Shown here: piece by piece, positions 27,483 to 35,503 of the stretch
Position numbering within the stretch: position 1 is the stretch's first letter
Layout of the letters: every line of letters starts with the position of its first letter
Source of the DNA: Agrobacterium tumefaciens
GTDB lineage: Bacteria > Pseudomonadota > Alphaproteobacteria > Rhizobiales > Rhizobiaceae
Length of the DNA: 64,000 nt
Reading direction: 5' to 3'
Assembly (NCBI RefSeq): GCF_009649785.1
Contig: NZ_WJOK01000001.1
Location: 310,001-374,000, forward strand
Notes under the pieces: model-generated
Seen by the model: only the letters and a program-made list of their open reading frames with translations
What the model was told of the DNA's origin: nothing
The model's database searches: none
Program-made: the position numbers and the translations under genes

Positions 27483-28364
27483 TTAGCGCGTCGGAACAGG
27501 TGTCTCGCCACGGTAATCGTAAAAACCGCGACCAGATTTGCGGCCGAGCCAGCCGGCCTCGACATATTTCACCAGCAGCGGGCAGGGGCGGTATTTGCTG
27601 TCGGCCAGCCCGTCATGCAGCACCTGCATGATCGACAAACAGGTGTCGAGACCGATGAAGTCGGCAAGCTGCAACGGTCCCATCGGATGGTTGGCGCCGA
27701 GCCGCATGGCGGTGTCGATTGCTTCCACCGAACCGACGCCCTCATAGAGCGTGTAGATCGCCTCGTTGATCATCGGCAGCAGGATGCGGTTGACGATGAA
27801 GGCCGGGAAATCCTCGGCGACGGTGATCGCCTTTTCCAGCGTCCGCACATAGTCCTTCGCCGCATCGAAGGTCTTTTCGTTGGTGGCGATACCGCGCACC
27901 AGCTCCACCAGCTTCATCACAGGCACCGGGTTCATGAAGTGGATGCCCATGAACTGTTCGGGACGATCGGTCGCGGACGCAAGGCGGGTGATGGAGAGGG
28001 AAGACGTGTTGGTGGCCAAAAGCGCTTCGGGCTTCAGTACCGGGCAAATCTGCGCATAGATCTTGCGTTTGATTTCCTCGTTTTCGGTAGCAGCCTCAAT
28101 GACCAGATCCATGGGCGCCAGATCGTTGACGTCAGTCGAACCGCTGATGAGCGCGAGTGCATCTTTGCGGGCGTCGTCGGAGAGCTTGCCGTTGGTGACC
28201 TGACGGGCAAGATTGCCGTTGATCGTGGCAAGGCCGGCTTCGATTCCGTCCTTGGAAAGATCGTAAATGTGCACCTTGTAACCGGCCAAGGCGGAAACAT
28301 GCGCGATGCCGCAACCCATTTGACCGGCTCCGATGATACCGATGTTTTTAAAGGGGGCGGTCAT
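27483..28364 (-). CDS. hbdA: 3-hydroxybutyryl-CoA dehydrogenase
   Basis: A 293-residue short 3-hydroxyacyl-CoA dehydrogenase. The N-terminal Rossmann motif is IGIIGAGQMGCGIAHVSALA (residues 8-27); the HAD signature is seen as EDFPAFIVNRILLPMINEAI (about 190), and the catalytic histidine lies in FMGIHFMNPVPVMKLVELV (about 137-155). It oxidises (S)-3-hydroxybutyryl-CoA to acetoacetyl-CoA in short-chain acyl-CoA metabolism. It lies downstream of etfBA on the same strand, but a strong hairpin lies between, so readthrough or its own promoter is needed. Confidence 0.94.
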   Translation of the reverse strand: MTAPFKNIGIIGAGQMGCGIAHVSALAGYKVHIYDLSKDGIEAGLATINGNLARQVTNGKLSDDARKDALALISGSTDVNDLAPMDLVIEAATENEEIKRKIYAQICPVLKPEALLATNTSSLSITRLASATDRPEQFMGIHFMNPVPVMKLVELVRGIATNEKTFDAAKDYVRTLEKAITVAEDFPAFIVNRILLPMINEAIYTLYEGVGSVEAIDTAMRLGANHPMGPLQLADFIGLDTCLSIMQVLHDGLADSKYRPCPLLVKYVEAGWLGRKSGRGFYDYRGETPVPTR

Positions 28365-28435
28365 ATGCTGGTCTCCTCATGGGATTTCATCTGCGTCATT
28401 TGCGGCGATGTTACGCATATCGCCGAAAAAGAGAA

Positions 28436-28462
28436 GGCGGCGCGTTCAAAAAACGCGCCGCC
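28436..28462 (-). terminator. Intrinsic terminator downstream of etfA
   Basis: A perfect 11-base-pair inverted repeat, GGCGGCGCGTT (28436-28446) with AACGCGCCGCC (28452-28462), loop of five bases. On the minus strand it is followed by a T/C-rich run (TTCTCTTTTTC). It sits 19 bases beyond the etfA stop. Confidence 0.8.
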
Positions 28463-28481
28463 TTTGGCTAAAGGCTTAAAA

Positions 28482-29411
28482 TCACAGAGCCTTCTGGAGT
28501 TCCGGCAGAGCCTCGAACAGGTCTGCGACGAGGCCGTAATCGGCAACCTGGAAGATCGGCGCTTCCTCGTCCTTGTTGATGGCTACGATGACCTTCGAGT
28601 CCTTCATGCCGGCCAGATGCTGGATGGCGCCCGAAATGCCGGCAGCGATGTAAAGCTGCGGTGCCACGACCTTGCCGGTCTGACCGACCTGCCAGTCGTT
28701 CGGTGCATAACCCGCATCGACGGCTGCGCGCGATGCGCCGACGGCTGCACCGAGCTTGTCGGCAACCGGCAGGATCACTTCGCGGAACTTTTCCGAGGAG
28801 CCGAGTGCGCGACCGCCCGAGATGATGATCTTCGCAGAGGTCAGTTCCGGACGATCGGAAGAGGCGAGCGCGTCGGACACAAAGACAGAAACGCCGGGGT
28901 TCTCGGCAGCGCCGATGGTTTCCACCGGTGCCGAACCGCCTTCAGCGGCTGCCGCAAACGCGGTGGGGCGCACGGTGATGACCTTCTTGGCGTCGCTTGC
29001 CTGCACCGTCTGGATGGCGTTGCCGGCATAGATTGGACGTTTGAAAGTATCCGGGCTGACGACCTCAATGATTTCCGAGACCTGGGCCACATCGAGAAGG
29101 GCTGCGACGCGTGGGGCGACATTCTTGGCCGAAGCGGTCGCCGGTGCGATGATGACATCATAGGAAGGGCTCAGCGAGACGATCAGCGCCGCCAGCGGCT
29201 CGGCAAGCGCGTTGGCATAGGATGCGTCGTCGGCAAGCAGTACCTTGGCAACGCCGGACAGTTTCGCCGCCGCGTCGGCGGCACCCTTCGCACCGGAGCC
29301 GGCAACGAGCACGTGGACGTCGCCGCCAATCTGCGTTGCCGCCGTCAGCGTCTTCGCCGTCAGGTCGGAAAGGGTTGCGTTGTCGTGTTCTGCCAGAAGA
29401 AGAATGGCCAT
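28482..29411 (-). CDS. etfA: Electron transfer flavoprotein alpha subunit
   Basis: A 309-residue ETF alpha chain. With EtfB it carries electrons from acyl-CoA and other dehydrogenases to ETF-ubiquinone oxidoreductase. The C-terminal FAD domain shows [15 protein letters not shown] (about residues 194-208), [27 protein letters not shown] (described in parts: SRAAVD and QVGQTGK are canonical) and [20 protein letters not shown] (about 255-274). It follows etfB after 25 bases. Confidence 0.96.
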   Translation of the reverse strand: MAILLLAEHDNATLSDLTAKTLTAATQIGGDVHVLVAGSGAKGAADAAAKLSGVAKVLLADDASYANALAEPLAALIVSLSPSYDVIIAPATASAKNVAPRVAALLDVAQVSEIIEVVSPDTFKRPIYAGNAIQTVQASDAKKVITVRPTAFAAAAEGGSAPVETIGAAENPGVSVFVSDALASSDRPELTSAKIIISGGRALGSSEKFREVILPVADKLGAAVGASRAAVDAGYAPNDWQVGQTGKVVAPQLYIAAGISGAIQHLAGMKDSKVIVAINKDEEAPIFQVADYGLVADLFEALPELQKAL

Positions 29412-29436
29412 GTTGTAATCTCCCTTTTCCGAAACC

Positions 29437-30183
29437 TTAGAGGACGCCGTCGGCTTTGAGCTTTTCGACCAGCTCAGCCACCGAGCCGACCCTGATGCCG
29501 GCCTTGCGGCCTGCGGGCTCCTCGGTCTTCAACACCTTCAGACGCGGCGTGACATCGACGCCGAAATCGGCCGGGGTCTTCTTGTCGAGTGGCTTCTTCT
29601 TTGCCTTCATGATGTTCGGCAGCGAGGCGTAACGCGGCTCGTTCAGACGAAGATCGGTGGTCACGACAGCGGGAAGTTTCAGTTCGACCGTCTGCAGGCC
29701 GCCATCGACTTCACGCGTCACAGCGACCTTGCCATCAGACGGTACGACCTTGGAGGCGAAGGTGCCCTGGCCCCAGCCGAGAAGGGCGGCCAGCATCTGA
29801 CCGGTCTGGTTACTGTCGTCGTCAATCGCCTGCTTGCCGACGATGACGAGGCCGGGCTGCTCGGCTTCCGCCACGCCCTTCAAAAGCTTGGCGACGGCTA
29901 GCGGTTCGACCGTCTCGTCGGTCTCGATAAGGATGGCGCGGTCGGCACCCATGGCGAGCGCCGTGCGCAGCGTCTCTTCCGCCTTGGCAGGGCCGATCGA
30001 CACGACCACGACTTCTTCGGCCTTGCCGGCTTCTTTCAGCCGCAGAGCCTCTTCCACCGAGATTTCGTCGAACGGGTTCATCGACATCTTCACATTCGCG
30101 AGTTCAACGCCCGAACCATCCGACTTCACGCGGATCTTGACGTTGTAATCAACAACTCGTTTGACAGGGACAAGGATCTTCAT
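29437..30183 (-). CDS. etfB: Electron transfer flavoprotein beta subunit
   Basis: A 248-residue ETF beta chain beginning [20 protein letters not shown], with the AMP-binding domain motifs [20 protein letters not shown] (about residues 36-55), [13 protein letters not shown] (about 77-89) and [20 protein letters not shown] (about 116-135). It is the first gene of the etfBA operon. A palindrome resembling a LiuR-type operator lies about 140 bases upstream. Confidence 0.96.
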   Translation of the reverse strand: MKILVPVKRVVDYNVKIRVKSDGSGVELANVKMSMNPFDEISVEEALRLKEAGKAEEVVVVSIGPAKAEETLRTALAMGADRAILIETDETVEPLAVAKLLKGVAEAEQPGLVIVGKQAIDDDSNQTGQMLAALLGWGQGTFASKVVPSDGKVAVTREVDGGLQTVELKLPAVVTTDLRLNEPRYASLPNIMKAKKKPLDKKTPADFGVDVTPRLKVLKTEEPAGRKAGIRVGSVAELVEKLKADGVL

Positions 30184-30322
30184 CGGCGGTTTTCCTCAAA
30201 CTCCTGTCCGCGAGGCGACAAGACCGCGCGGACCTCCAAAAACAGGTTGGCGACATGGATAAGCATTTTTCCCGCAAATACAACGGAGCAATGTTCATTA
30301 TCACATGCACGCAAGGCATACC

Positions 30323-30342
30323 TTACGTTGACGTTAACGTAA
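30323..30342. promoter_or_regulatory. LiuR-like palindrome upstream of etfB
   Basis: TTACGTT (30323-30329) and AACGTAA (30336-30342) form perfect arms around a six-base centre. The pattern resembles the MerR-family LiuR consensus (TTTACGTnnACGTAAA-like) known to control branched-chain amino acid and fatty acid degradation, including etf genes, in proteobacteria. It is 140 bases before the etfB start and 25 bases after the rhomboid gene, so it points to etfB. No LiuR gene is in the window. Confidence 0.5.
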
Positions 30343-30366
30343 ATAATTTATCTCTTCGTCAACGGC

Positions 30367-31140
30367 TCATCTGCTCCCGTCATAGCCCCGTTCGATTTGC
30401 GACAACCCCGCCGTTTGCGACGGATTCTTGAACTGCGCCGCCCTTGGCGGAACAATCGTGCGGTCGAACAGGGGAACGTCCGGCCGGCGCATGAAAATTA
30501 CCATCACAGCCCCGGCCAATATGCCGCCCACATGTGCCCCCCAGGAAACATTTTCCTCAAGGCCAAGTGCCAGCATCAGAAATTGCTGTCCGATCCATAG
30601 CGCCAGCGGAATGAAGGCAGGCAAGGGCAACGGAATGCGCATGAACACCAGAACCCAGACGCGCACCTTGGGATGCAGGAGAAAATAGGCCGCGACGACG
30701 CCGGAAACAGCGCCTGATGCACCGATAAGCGGCCCTTCTGACATGGGTGCGACAAAGCCGTGCAACAGCGCGCCGGCTATGGCGCAGGCGATGTAAAAGA
30801 TAAGGAAACGGAAGTGGCCGAGTGCGTCCTCGACGTTGTCGCCGAAGACCCACAGAAACAGCATATTGCCTGCCATGTGCCAGAAATCCAGATGCAGGAA
30901 CGCATAGGTGACGACGGTCAGGTCATCCGGCACCACCTGCAAGGCGGGCTCCAGGTAGGCGTAGTCGAACACCACAGCCGGGATGAAACCGAGGCCGAGC
31001 GCTGCGGCATTGGCCTGGACGTCACTGGCAAGCACGCCGGTAAATAGCCATACCAGCACGTTGACCACGATCAGGCCGATCGTGACATATTGCAGCCGGA
31101 TATGTTTGAGGGAATTCGCATCGTGCAGCGGTATGAACAT
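30367..31140 (-). CDS. Rhomboid family intramembrane serine protease
   Basis: A 257-residue protein with about six to seven transmembrane segments. The catalytic serine lies in LIGASGAVSGVVAAYFL (about residues 136-152) and the catalytic histidine in WGAHVGGILAGAVMVIF (about 210-226), with WHMAGNMLFLWVFGDNVED (about 85-103) as the conserved loop-1 region. Substrate unknown. Start 31140 gives MFIPLHDANSLKHIRLQYVT, typical of the family; an upstream start overlaps the adenosyltransferase gene. It is the last gene of a four-gene minus-strand operon. Confidence 0.92.
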   Translation of the reverse strand: MFIPLHDANSLKHIRLQYVTIGLIVVNVLVWLFTGVLASDVQANAAALGLGFIPAVVFDYAYLEPALQVVPDDLTVVTYAFLHLDFWHMAGNMLFLWVFGDNVEDALGHFRFLIFYIACAIAGALLHGFVAPMSEGPLIGASGAVSGVVAAYFLLHPKVRVWVLVFMRIPLPLPAFIPLALWIGQQFLMLALGLEENVSWGAHVGGILAGAVMVIFMRRPDVPLFDRTIVPPRAAQFKNPSQTAGLSQIERGYDGSR

Positions 31141-31172
31141 CGAATGCCCTTCGTTTGTGCGAGAGATAGGCT

Positions 31173-31766
31173 TTAGCGGTTCTTGCCGGGAACCCACAAT
31201 ATGTCAGCCTTGCCCATGTCATTGGCAAACCGGGCGGCAACGAACAGGAAGTCGGACAGGCGGTTGACATATTTCAGCGCTTCCGGGCTGACGATCTCGT
31301 TTTCAGCAACCGAGAGTTCCACCATGAGCCGTTCCGCGCGTCGGCAGATCGTGCGCGCCAGATGCAGATTGGCCGCCGCCGCATTGCCGCCCGGCAGCAC
31401 GAAGGAGGTCAGCGGCTCAATTGCGGAGTTGAGGTCGTCGATTTCGTTTTCCAGCCGCGTGACCTGGCTCTCGATAATGCGCAGCGGTTCGTAGGCTGGC
31501 GGCTCGTCGGTTTCCGGGGTCGCGAGATCCGCGCCGAGGTCGAACATGTCGTTCTGGATGCGGAACAGCATGGAATCCAGCTTTTCCATGCTGGCAATAT
31601 CAGTGTTGGCGGTATGCAGCCGCGCCACGCCGATCGCCGAATTCGTTTCGTCCACCGTGCCATAGGCCTCGACGCGAAGATCGTGCTTCAGGCGGCGGGG
31701 ACCGGACACCAGCGCCGTCGTGCCCTTGTCGCCGGTGCGGGTGTAGATCTTGTTCAGCTTCACCAT
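31173..31766 (-). CDS. Cob(I)alamin adenosyltransferase, PduO type
   Basis: A 197-residue ATP:corrinoid adenosyltransferase of the PduO/MMAB family. The N-terminal ATP loop KIYTRTGDKGTTALVSG (about residues 6-22) and the C-terminal FVLPGGNAAAANLHLARTICRRAERLMV block (parts: PGG..AA..LHLARTICRRAER, about 120-148) are diagnostic. It makes adenosylcobalamin, the cofactor of the methylmalonyl-CoA mutase encoded at 42.2-44.4 kb. Start 31766 is one base after the stop of the upstream small membrane protein gene, so they are coupled. Confidence 0.93.
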   Translation of the reverse strand: MVKLNKIYTRTGDKGTTALVSGPRRLKHDLRVEAYGTVDETNSAIGVARLHTANTDIASMEKLDSMLFRIQNDMFDLGADLATPETDEPPAYEPLRIIESQVTRLENEIDDLNSAIEPLTSFVLPGGNAAAANLHLARTICRRAERLMVELSVAENEIVSPEALKYVNRLSDFLFVAARFANDMGKADILWVPGKNR

Positions 31767-31767
31767 G

Positions 31768-31965
31768 TCAGCGTCCACCGCCGGTGAGCCAAAGGGTCAG
31801 CATGATGAGCACGATGGCGATGGCCTGCAACAGAAGGCGAAGCTGCATCAACTTGTTGGAGCGGTTGGCGTCTTGGCCCTTCAGCATGTTGAAAAGGCCT
31901 CGTATCAGCACGATGACAACGAGGCCCATAACGATAAGGGCCAGAACAGTGGTGAAGCCGGACAT
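31768..31965 (-). CDS. Twin transmembrane helix small protein (HIG1-like)
   Basis: A 65-residue protein with two transmembrane helices (VLALIVMGLVVIVLIRGLF, about residues 7-25, and LRLLLQAIAIVLIMLTLWL, about 43-61) joined by the polar loop NMLKGQDANRSNKLMQ. This is the pattern of the alphaproteobacterial HIG1-domain-like small proteins, which in mitochondria and some bacteria associate with cytochrome oxidase. Function here is not shown. It is tightly packed between SDR and adenosyltransferase genes. Confidence 0.82.
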   Translation of the reverse strand: MSGFTTVLALIVMGLVVIVLIRGLFNMLKGQDANRSNKLMQLRLLLQAIAIVLIMLTLWLTGGGR

Positions 31966-31982
31966 TTAGGGGGTACTCCTCC

Positions 31983-32816
31983 TCAATCGAATCTGCGCAG
32001 CAGACGATAGAACAGTCCGGCAGGCAAGAGCCGTTTCAGCAACAGCCCCTGTTTGGCGGGAACGGTGACGGGATAATGCGGTTTTGGCTTTGCGGCGGTC
32101 AGGGCGTGTTTCAGCACGGCATAAACGGCATCGGGGCCAAGCTTGTGGCGGTTGACCGGGCCGGACCCATCCATCCGCGCCAGCTGACGCTTGTATTCCA
32201 CAGCATGGGCCGAGTTTTCCAGATCGATCTTGTCCCTGACGTGGGCAAGCGCCGTCGTGGTGAATTTCGACGTGATCGGCCCCGGTTCGATCAGGCTCAC
32301 ATGGATGCCGCTGCCCTGAAGTTCCATGCGCAGCGTGACGCCAAGGCCCTCGATCGCGAATTTCGATGCGGTATAGGCACCACGATAACGATAGGGAACG
32401 AGGCCGAGAATGGAGGAGCAATGCACGATGCGCCCTGAACCGTGCTGGCGCATGAAGGGAATGACCCGCCGCGTCAGATCGTGCCAGCCGAAGACGTTGG
32501 TTTCGAATTGCTGCCGCAGTGCTTCCACCGGCAGATCCTCCACAGCACCCGGCTGGCCATAGGCGCCGTTGTTGAACAGCGCATCGATGCGGCCTCCGGT
32601 TCTGGCCGCAACCGTATCCACGAGAGCCGCGATGGTTTCGGGCTTGGTATAGTCCATGATCAGGGTTTCTATGCCCTCATTTTCGAGCGCGGCCATATCG
32701 ACGATGCGGCGCACGGTGGCAAACACTCTCCAGCCGTCGCGGTGAAGCGCGCCGGCACAATGGGCTCCGATGCCCGAGGAACATCCGGTAATTATGATGA
32801 CGGGTTTTTCAGGCAT
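31983..32816 (-). CDS. Short-chain dehydrogenase/reductase
   Basis: A 277-residue classical SDR. The cofactor motif is TGCSSGIGAHCA (residues 10-21), the structural NNGAYG (about 85) replaces NNAG, the catalytic serine lies in IVHCSSILG and the YxxxK pair in YRGAYTASKFAIEGLG (about 148-163). The C-terminal region ends in basic residues typical of the subgroup that acts on lipids or retinoid-like substrates, but the substrate cannot be named. It opens the minus-strand operon with the twin-helix protein, adenosyltransferase and rhomboid genes. Confidence 0.9.
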   Translation of the reverse strand: MPEKPVIIITGCSSGIGAHCAGALHRDGWRVFATVRRIVDMAALENEGIETLIMDYTKPETIAALVDTVAARTGGRIDALFNNGAYGQPGAVEDLPVEALRQQFETNVFGWHDLTRRVIPFMRQHGSGRIVHCSSILGLVPYRYRGAYTASKFAIEGLGVTLRMELQGSGIHVSLIEPGPITSKFTTTALAHVRDKIDLENSAHAVEYKRQLARMDGSGPVNRHKLGPDAVYAVLKHALTAAKPKPHYPVTVPAKQGLLLKRLLPAGLFYRLLRRFD

Positions 32817-32998
32817 CTATGCCGCTCCGGAAAGCCGAATGTTGCGCTGGCCCGATGGTCCGGCCTGTGAAAATTGTATTGCGCAAAATCTGTATGCCTG
32901 CGGGAACCGAAAGGCGGGCTTGTGCGCTGTACAAAGTAGAGCTGACTTCCCATATTCGGGGCGAAGTTACAAATGAAATGCCGATGAATGGAGGCGAC

Positions 32999-33916
32999 AT
33001 GGTTGCCGCAGTGCGCCTGGCAGGCAAGGTTGCCTTCGATGCCTATTCTCATTTTGCCGAGGATGACGGCTGGGCGATGGCGAGCCACATGGCGCTTTCC
33101 ATCCTGCTGGCGCTGTTCCCGTTCCTGATTTTCGGCACGGCTTTGGCCGGTTTTCTGGGGGCTGACCAGTTTTCCGAGACGGCGGTGCATCTGATTTTTG
33201 ACACCTGGCCGGAAGCGATCGCAGGTCCGCTTGCTGCGCAGGTGCAGCAGGTCCTGACCATTCCGCGCGGCGGACTGCTGACGATTTCGGTGCTGGCGGC
33301 CGCATATTTTGCCTCCAACGGCGTCGAGGCGCTCAGAATCTCGCTCAACCGCGCCTATCGCGTCACGGAAACGCGCTGGTGGTACATCACCCGTCTTCTC
33401 AGTCTGCTTTATGTATTGATCGCAGTGGTAGTCTTTACCGGCATCAGTATCGTACTTGTTGCGGTGCCGGTCGCAACGTCCTTTGCCGAACAGCGGTTTC
33501 CCTGGCTGACGGATGCGCTGAACACGGTTTCCAGCCTCGGACTTTACGGCACCATCGTCGTTCTGACGGTCGGGCTGGTGGCGGCGCATCTGTGGCTTCC
33601 GGCCGGCAAACGCCGCATCTGGGATGTCTGGCCCGGCATTCTGCTGACAATGATCTTCTGGGTCATCGGCGCGGCGATCTTTGCCTATTACCTCTCCACC
33701 TTCGCCAATTATGCCGCCACCTACGCCGGTCTGGCCTCGGTGATGGTGGTTCTGGTGTTTCTTTACATGGTGGGTGTCATCTTCATGCTGGGTGCGGAAG
33801 TGAATGCCGCTCTGATGAAATACAAGGTCCGGCAGATCATCCGCCGCAATATCTCCGGCAACAGTGCGCGCCGCGAGCAGGTGCTAGAGGAGCCCGACAA
33901 GCCGGCGGATATCTGA
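32999..33916 (+). CDS. YihY/UPF0761 (BrkB-like) membrane protein
   Basis: A 305-residue integral membrane protein with about six transmembrane helices, including MALSILLALFPFLIFGTALA (about residues 31-50) and TYAGLASVMVVLVFLYMVGV (about 240-259). The segments AAYFASNGVEALRISLNRAYR and MLGAEVNAALMKY are signatures of the YihY family, formerly misannotated as ribonuclease BN. Start 32999 is decided by GGAGG five bases upstream; other in-frame starts upstream (32978, 32984) lack this. Its last 33 bases overlap the end of the convergent gluQ. Confidence 0.9.
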   Translation: MVAAVRLAGKVAFDAYSHFAEDDGWAMASHMALSILLALFPFLIFGTALAGFLGADQFSETAVHLIFDTWPEAIAGPLAAQVQQVLTIPRGGLLTISVLAAAYFASNGVEALRISLNRAYRVTETRWWYITRLLSLLYVLIAVVVFTGISIVLVAVPVATSFAEQRFPWLTDALNTVSSLGLYGTIVVLTVGLVAAHLWLPAGKRRIWDVWPGILLTMIFWVIGAAIFAYYLSTFANYAATYAGLASVMVVLVFLYMVGVIFMLGAEVNAALMKYKVRQIIRRNISGNSARREQVLEEPDKPADI

Positions 33917-34768
33917 CGGCGTTTTTCCTTCCGCCCGAAGCGCTGAAAGGCCGGTGCTGCCTTCGCTTTTCGAGAGCTTGCGCCCATCAGCACCCAAAAT
34001 CAGTCGGTGGTGGTGATAGGCGGGTGGCGGCAGGTCCAGCAATTGTTGCAGCAGCCGGTGAATGGCGGTTGCGTTAAACAGATCCATGCCGCGCACCACA
34101 TGGGTGATGCCTTGCAGCGCGTCATCCAACACCACGGAAAGATGATAGCTCGAGGGGGCGTCGGAGCGCGACAGCACCACATCGCCCCACAGCGCCGGCA
34201 AAGCTTCGATTTCCCCGGTCTGCCCGTCGCCGCTCTCGCGCCAGAACAGCTTGCTGTGCAAGGTGCGGACCGCCTTTTCCATGTCGAGCCGCCAGGCGTG
34301 TTGCCTGCCTGATGCCAGAAGTTCGGCCCGTTCCGCCTGCGGCCTTTGCCGATCTATTGCGGGGTAAAGCGGCGCGCCGTCGGGATCGCGCGGCCAGAGC
34401 CTTCCCTCTGCCTCAAAGGCCCTGACAACGGCTTTCGTCTCACCCCGGCTTAAGAAGGCGGGATAGGCGAGGTCGGCCTCGACCAGCCTGTCGAGTGCTG
34501 TGCGATACTCATCGAAGTGCTCCGATTGCCGCCGCACCGGCTTTTCCCATTCCAGTCCCAGCCAGCCAAGATCATCATAGATCGCCTGCTCCAGCTCCGG
34601 AGTGCAGCGCGTCTGGTCGATATCTTCGATGCGCAGCAGAAAATGGCCACTGTTTTCCCGCATCATGTCGTGGTTCAGAAAAGCGGAAAGCGCATGGCCC
34701 AGATGCAGGGCGCCATTGGGGCTGGGCGCAAAACGATAAACCGGTTTTTGACGGACGGGCGAAGGCAT
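33884..34768 (-). CDS. gluQ: Glutamyl-Q tRNA(Asp) synthetase
   Basis: A 294-residue truncated glutamyl-tRNA synthetase paralogue that attaches glutamate to queuosine in tRNA(Asp). It starts with YRFAPSPNGALHLGHALSAF, containing the class I HIGH-like motif, has RIEDIDQTR (about residues 46-54), and the KMSKS-like motif RKLSKSEGSTGLSALR (about 262-277). It lacks an anticodon-binding domain, as expected. ATG 34768 is preferred; ATG 34783 would add five residues. The yhhQ transporter in this window feeds the same modification. Confidence 0.92.
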   Translation of the reverse strand: MPSPVRQKPVYRFAPSPNGALHLGHALSAFLNHDMMRENSGHFLLRIEDIDQTRCTPELEQAIYDDLGWLGLEWEKPVRRQSEHFDEYRTALDRLVEADLAYPAFLSRGETKAVVRAFEAEGRLWPRDPDGAPLYPAIDRQRPQAERAELLASGRQHAWRLDMEKAVRTLHSKLFWRESGDGQTGEIEALPALWGDVVLSRSDAPSSYHLSVVLDDALQGITHVVRGMDLFNATAIHRLLQQLLDLPPPAYHHHRLILGADGRKLSKSEGSTGLSALRAEGKTPSDIRRLVGLL

Positions 34769-34840
34769 GGTTTCTTCTGCCATGTTTTGAAGCGCCTCGC
34801 CACCCGGTGCCGGGCCAACGTGAATATGGGCTGTGCAGAC

Positions 34841-35488
34841 ATGAAAATCATCAGGGGCCTCGACGATATCAGCGAAGGTCTGGCGCATCTTGCCCGCCTC
34901 GATCCGGCTCTTAGCCTTATTATCGAAAAAGCCGGTCCGTTGGAGTTGCGTATTCACGAGCCCGGCTTTGCGGGCCTTGCCCATATCGTCGTGTCGCAGA
35001 TGGTGTCGCGCGCCAGCGCCAACGCCATATGGGTCCGTATCCTTGCCGGCACGGGCGGGGCGGTGACGGCGGAAAACTATCTGGCGGTGCCGGAAGAATT
35101 GCGCGCCACATTCGGCCTTTCCCGGGCCAAGGCAACAACGCTGGAAGGGTTGGCGCACGCGGTTGCGGATGGCCGCATCGATCTTGATGCCGTCAGTCGC
35201 AAGGAAGCGGATGTGGCCCTTTCTGAGCTGGTGGCGCTTCGCGGCATTGGTCCGTGGACGGCGGAAGTATATCTGATGTTCTGCGGCGGCCACCCCGACA
35301 TTTTTCCGGTTGGCGATGTGGCGCTGCGGGCTGCGGTGGGCCACGCGCTTTCGCTCGAGGCACGGCCGGATGCGAAATGGTTGGCGGCGCGGGCGGAACT
35401 CTGGACGCCCTGGCGCTCCGTCGCCGCCCGGCTGTTCTGGGGCTACTATGCAAATATCATGCGGCGCGCGATGGTGCCGCTACCCTGA
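34841..35488 (+). CDS. alkA: DNA-3-methyladenine glycosylase II (AlkA-type)
   Basis: A 215-residue helix-hairpin-helix base-excision glycosylase. The HhH motif is LVALRGIGPWTAEVYLMF (about residues 126-143) and the catalytic aspartate lies in IFPVGDVALRAAVG (about 150-163); HIVVSQMVSRASANAIW (about 47-63) is also typical. It removes alkylated purines from DNA. The start could be 34826 or 34841; neither has a clear ribosome binding site, and I chose MKIIRGLDD. It is divergent from gluQ with about 72 bases between starts. Confidence 0.9.
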   Translation: MKIIRGLDDISEGLAHLARLDPALSLIIEKAGPLELRIHEPGFAGLAHIVVSQMVSRASANAIWVRILAGTGGAVTAENYLAVPEELRATFGLSRAKATTLEGLAHAVADGRIDLDAVSRKEADVALSELVALRGIGPWTAEVYLMFCGGHPDIFPVGDVALRAAVGHALSLEARPDAKWLAARAELWTPWRSVAARLFWGYYANIMRRAMVPLP

Positions 35489-35503
35489 TATGGCCGCGCG
35501 GCG

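Noticed and set aside
27615-29459. 614-codon open frame antisense to the dehydrogenase and etfA genes
   Set aside because: It runs through two clear genes and their intervening terminator; its protein has no recognisable motif.
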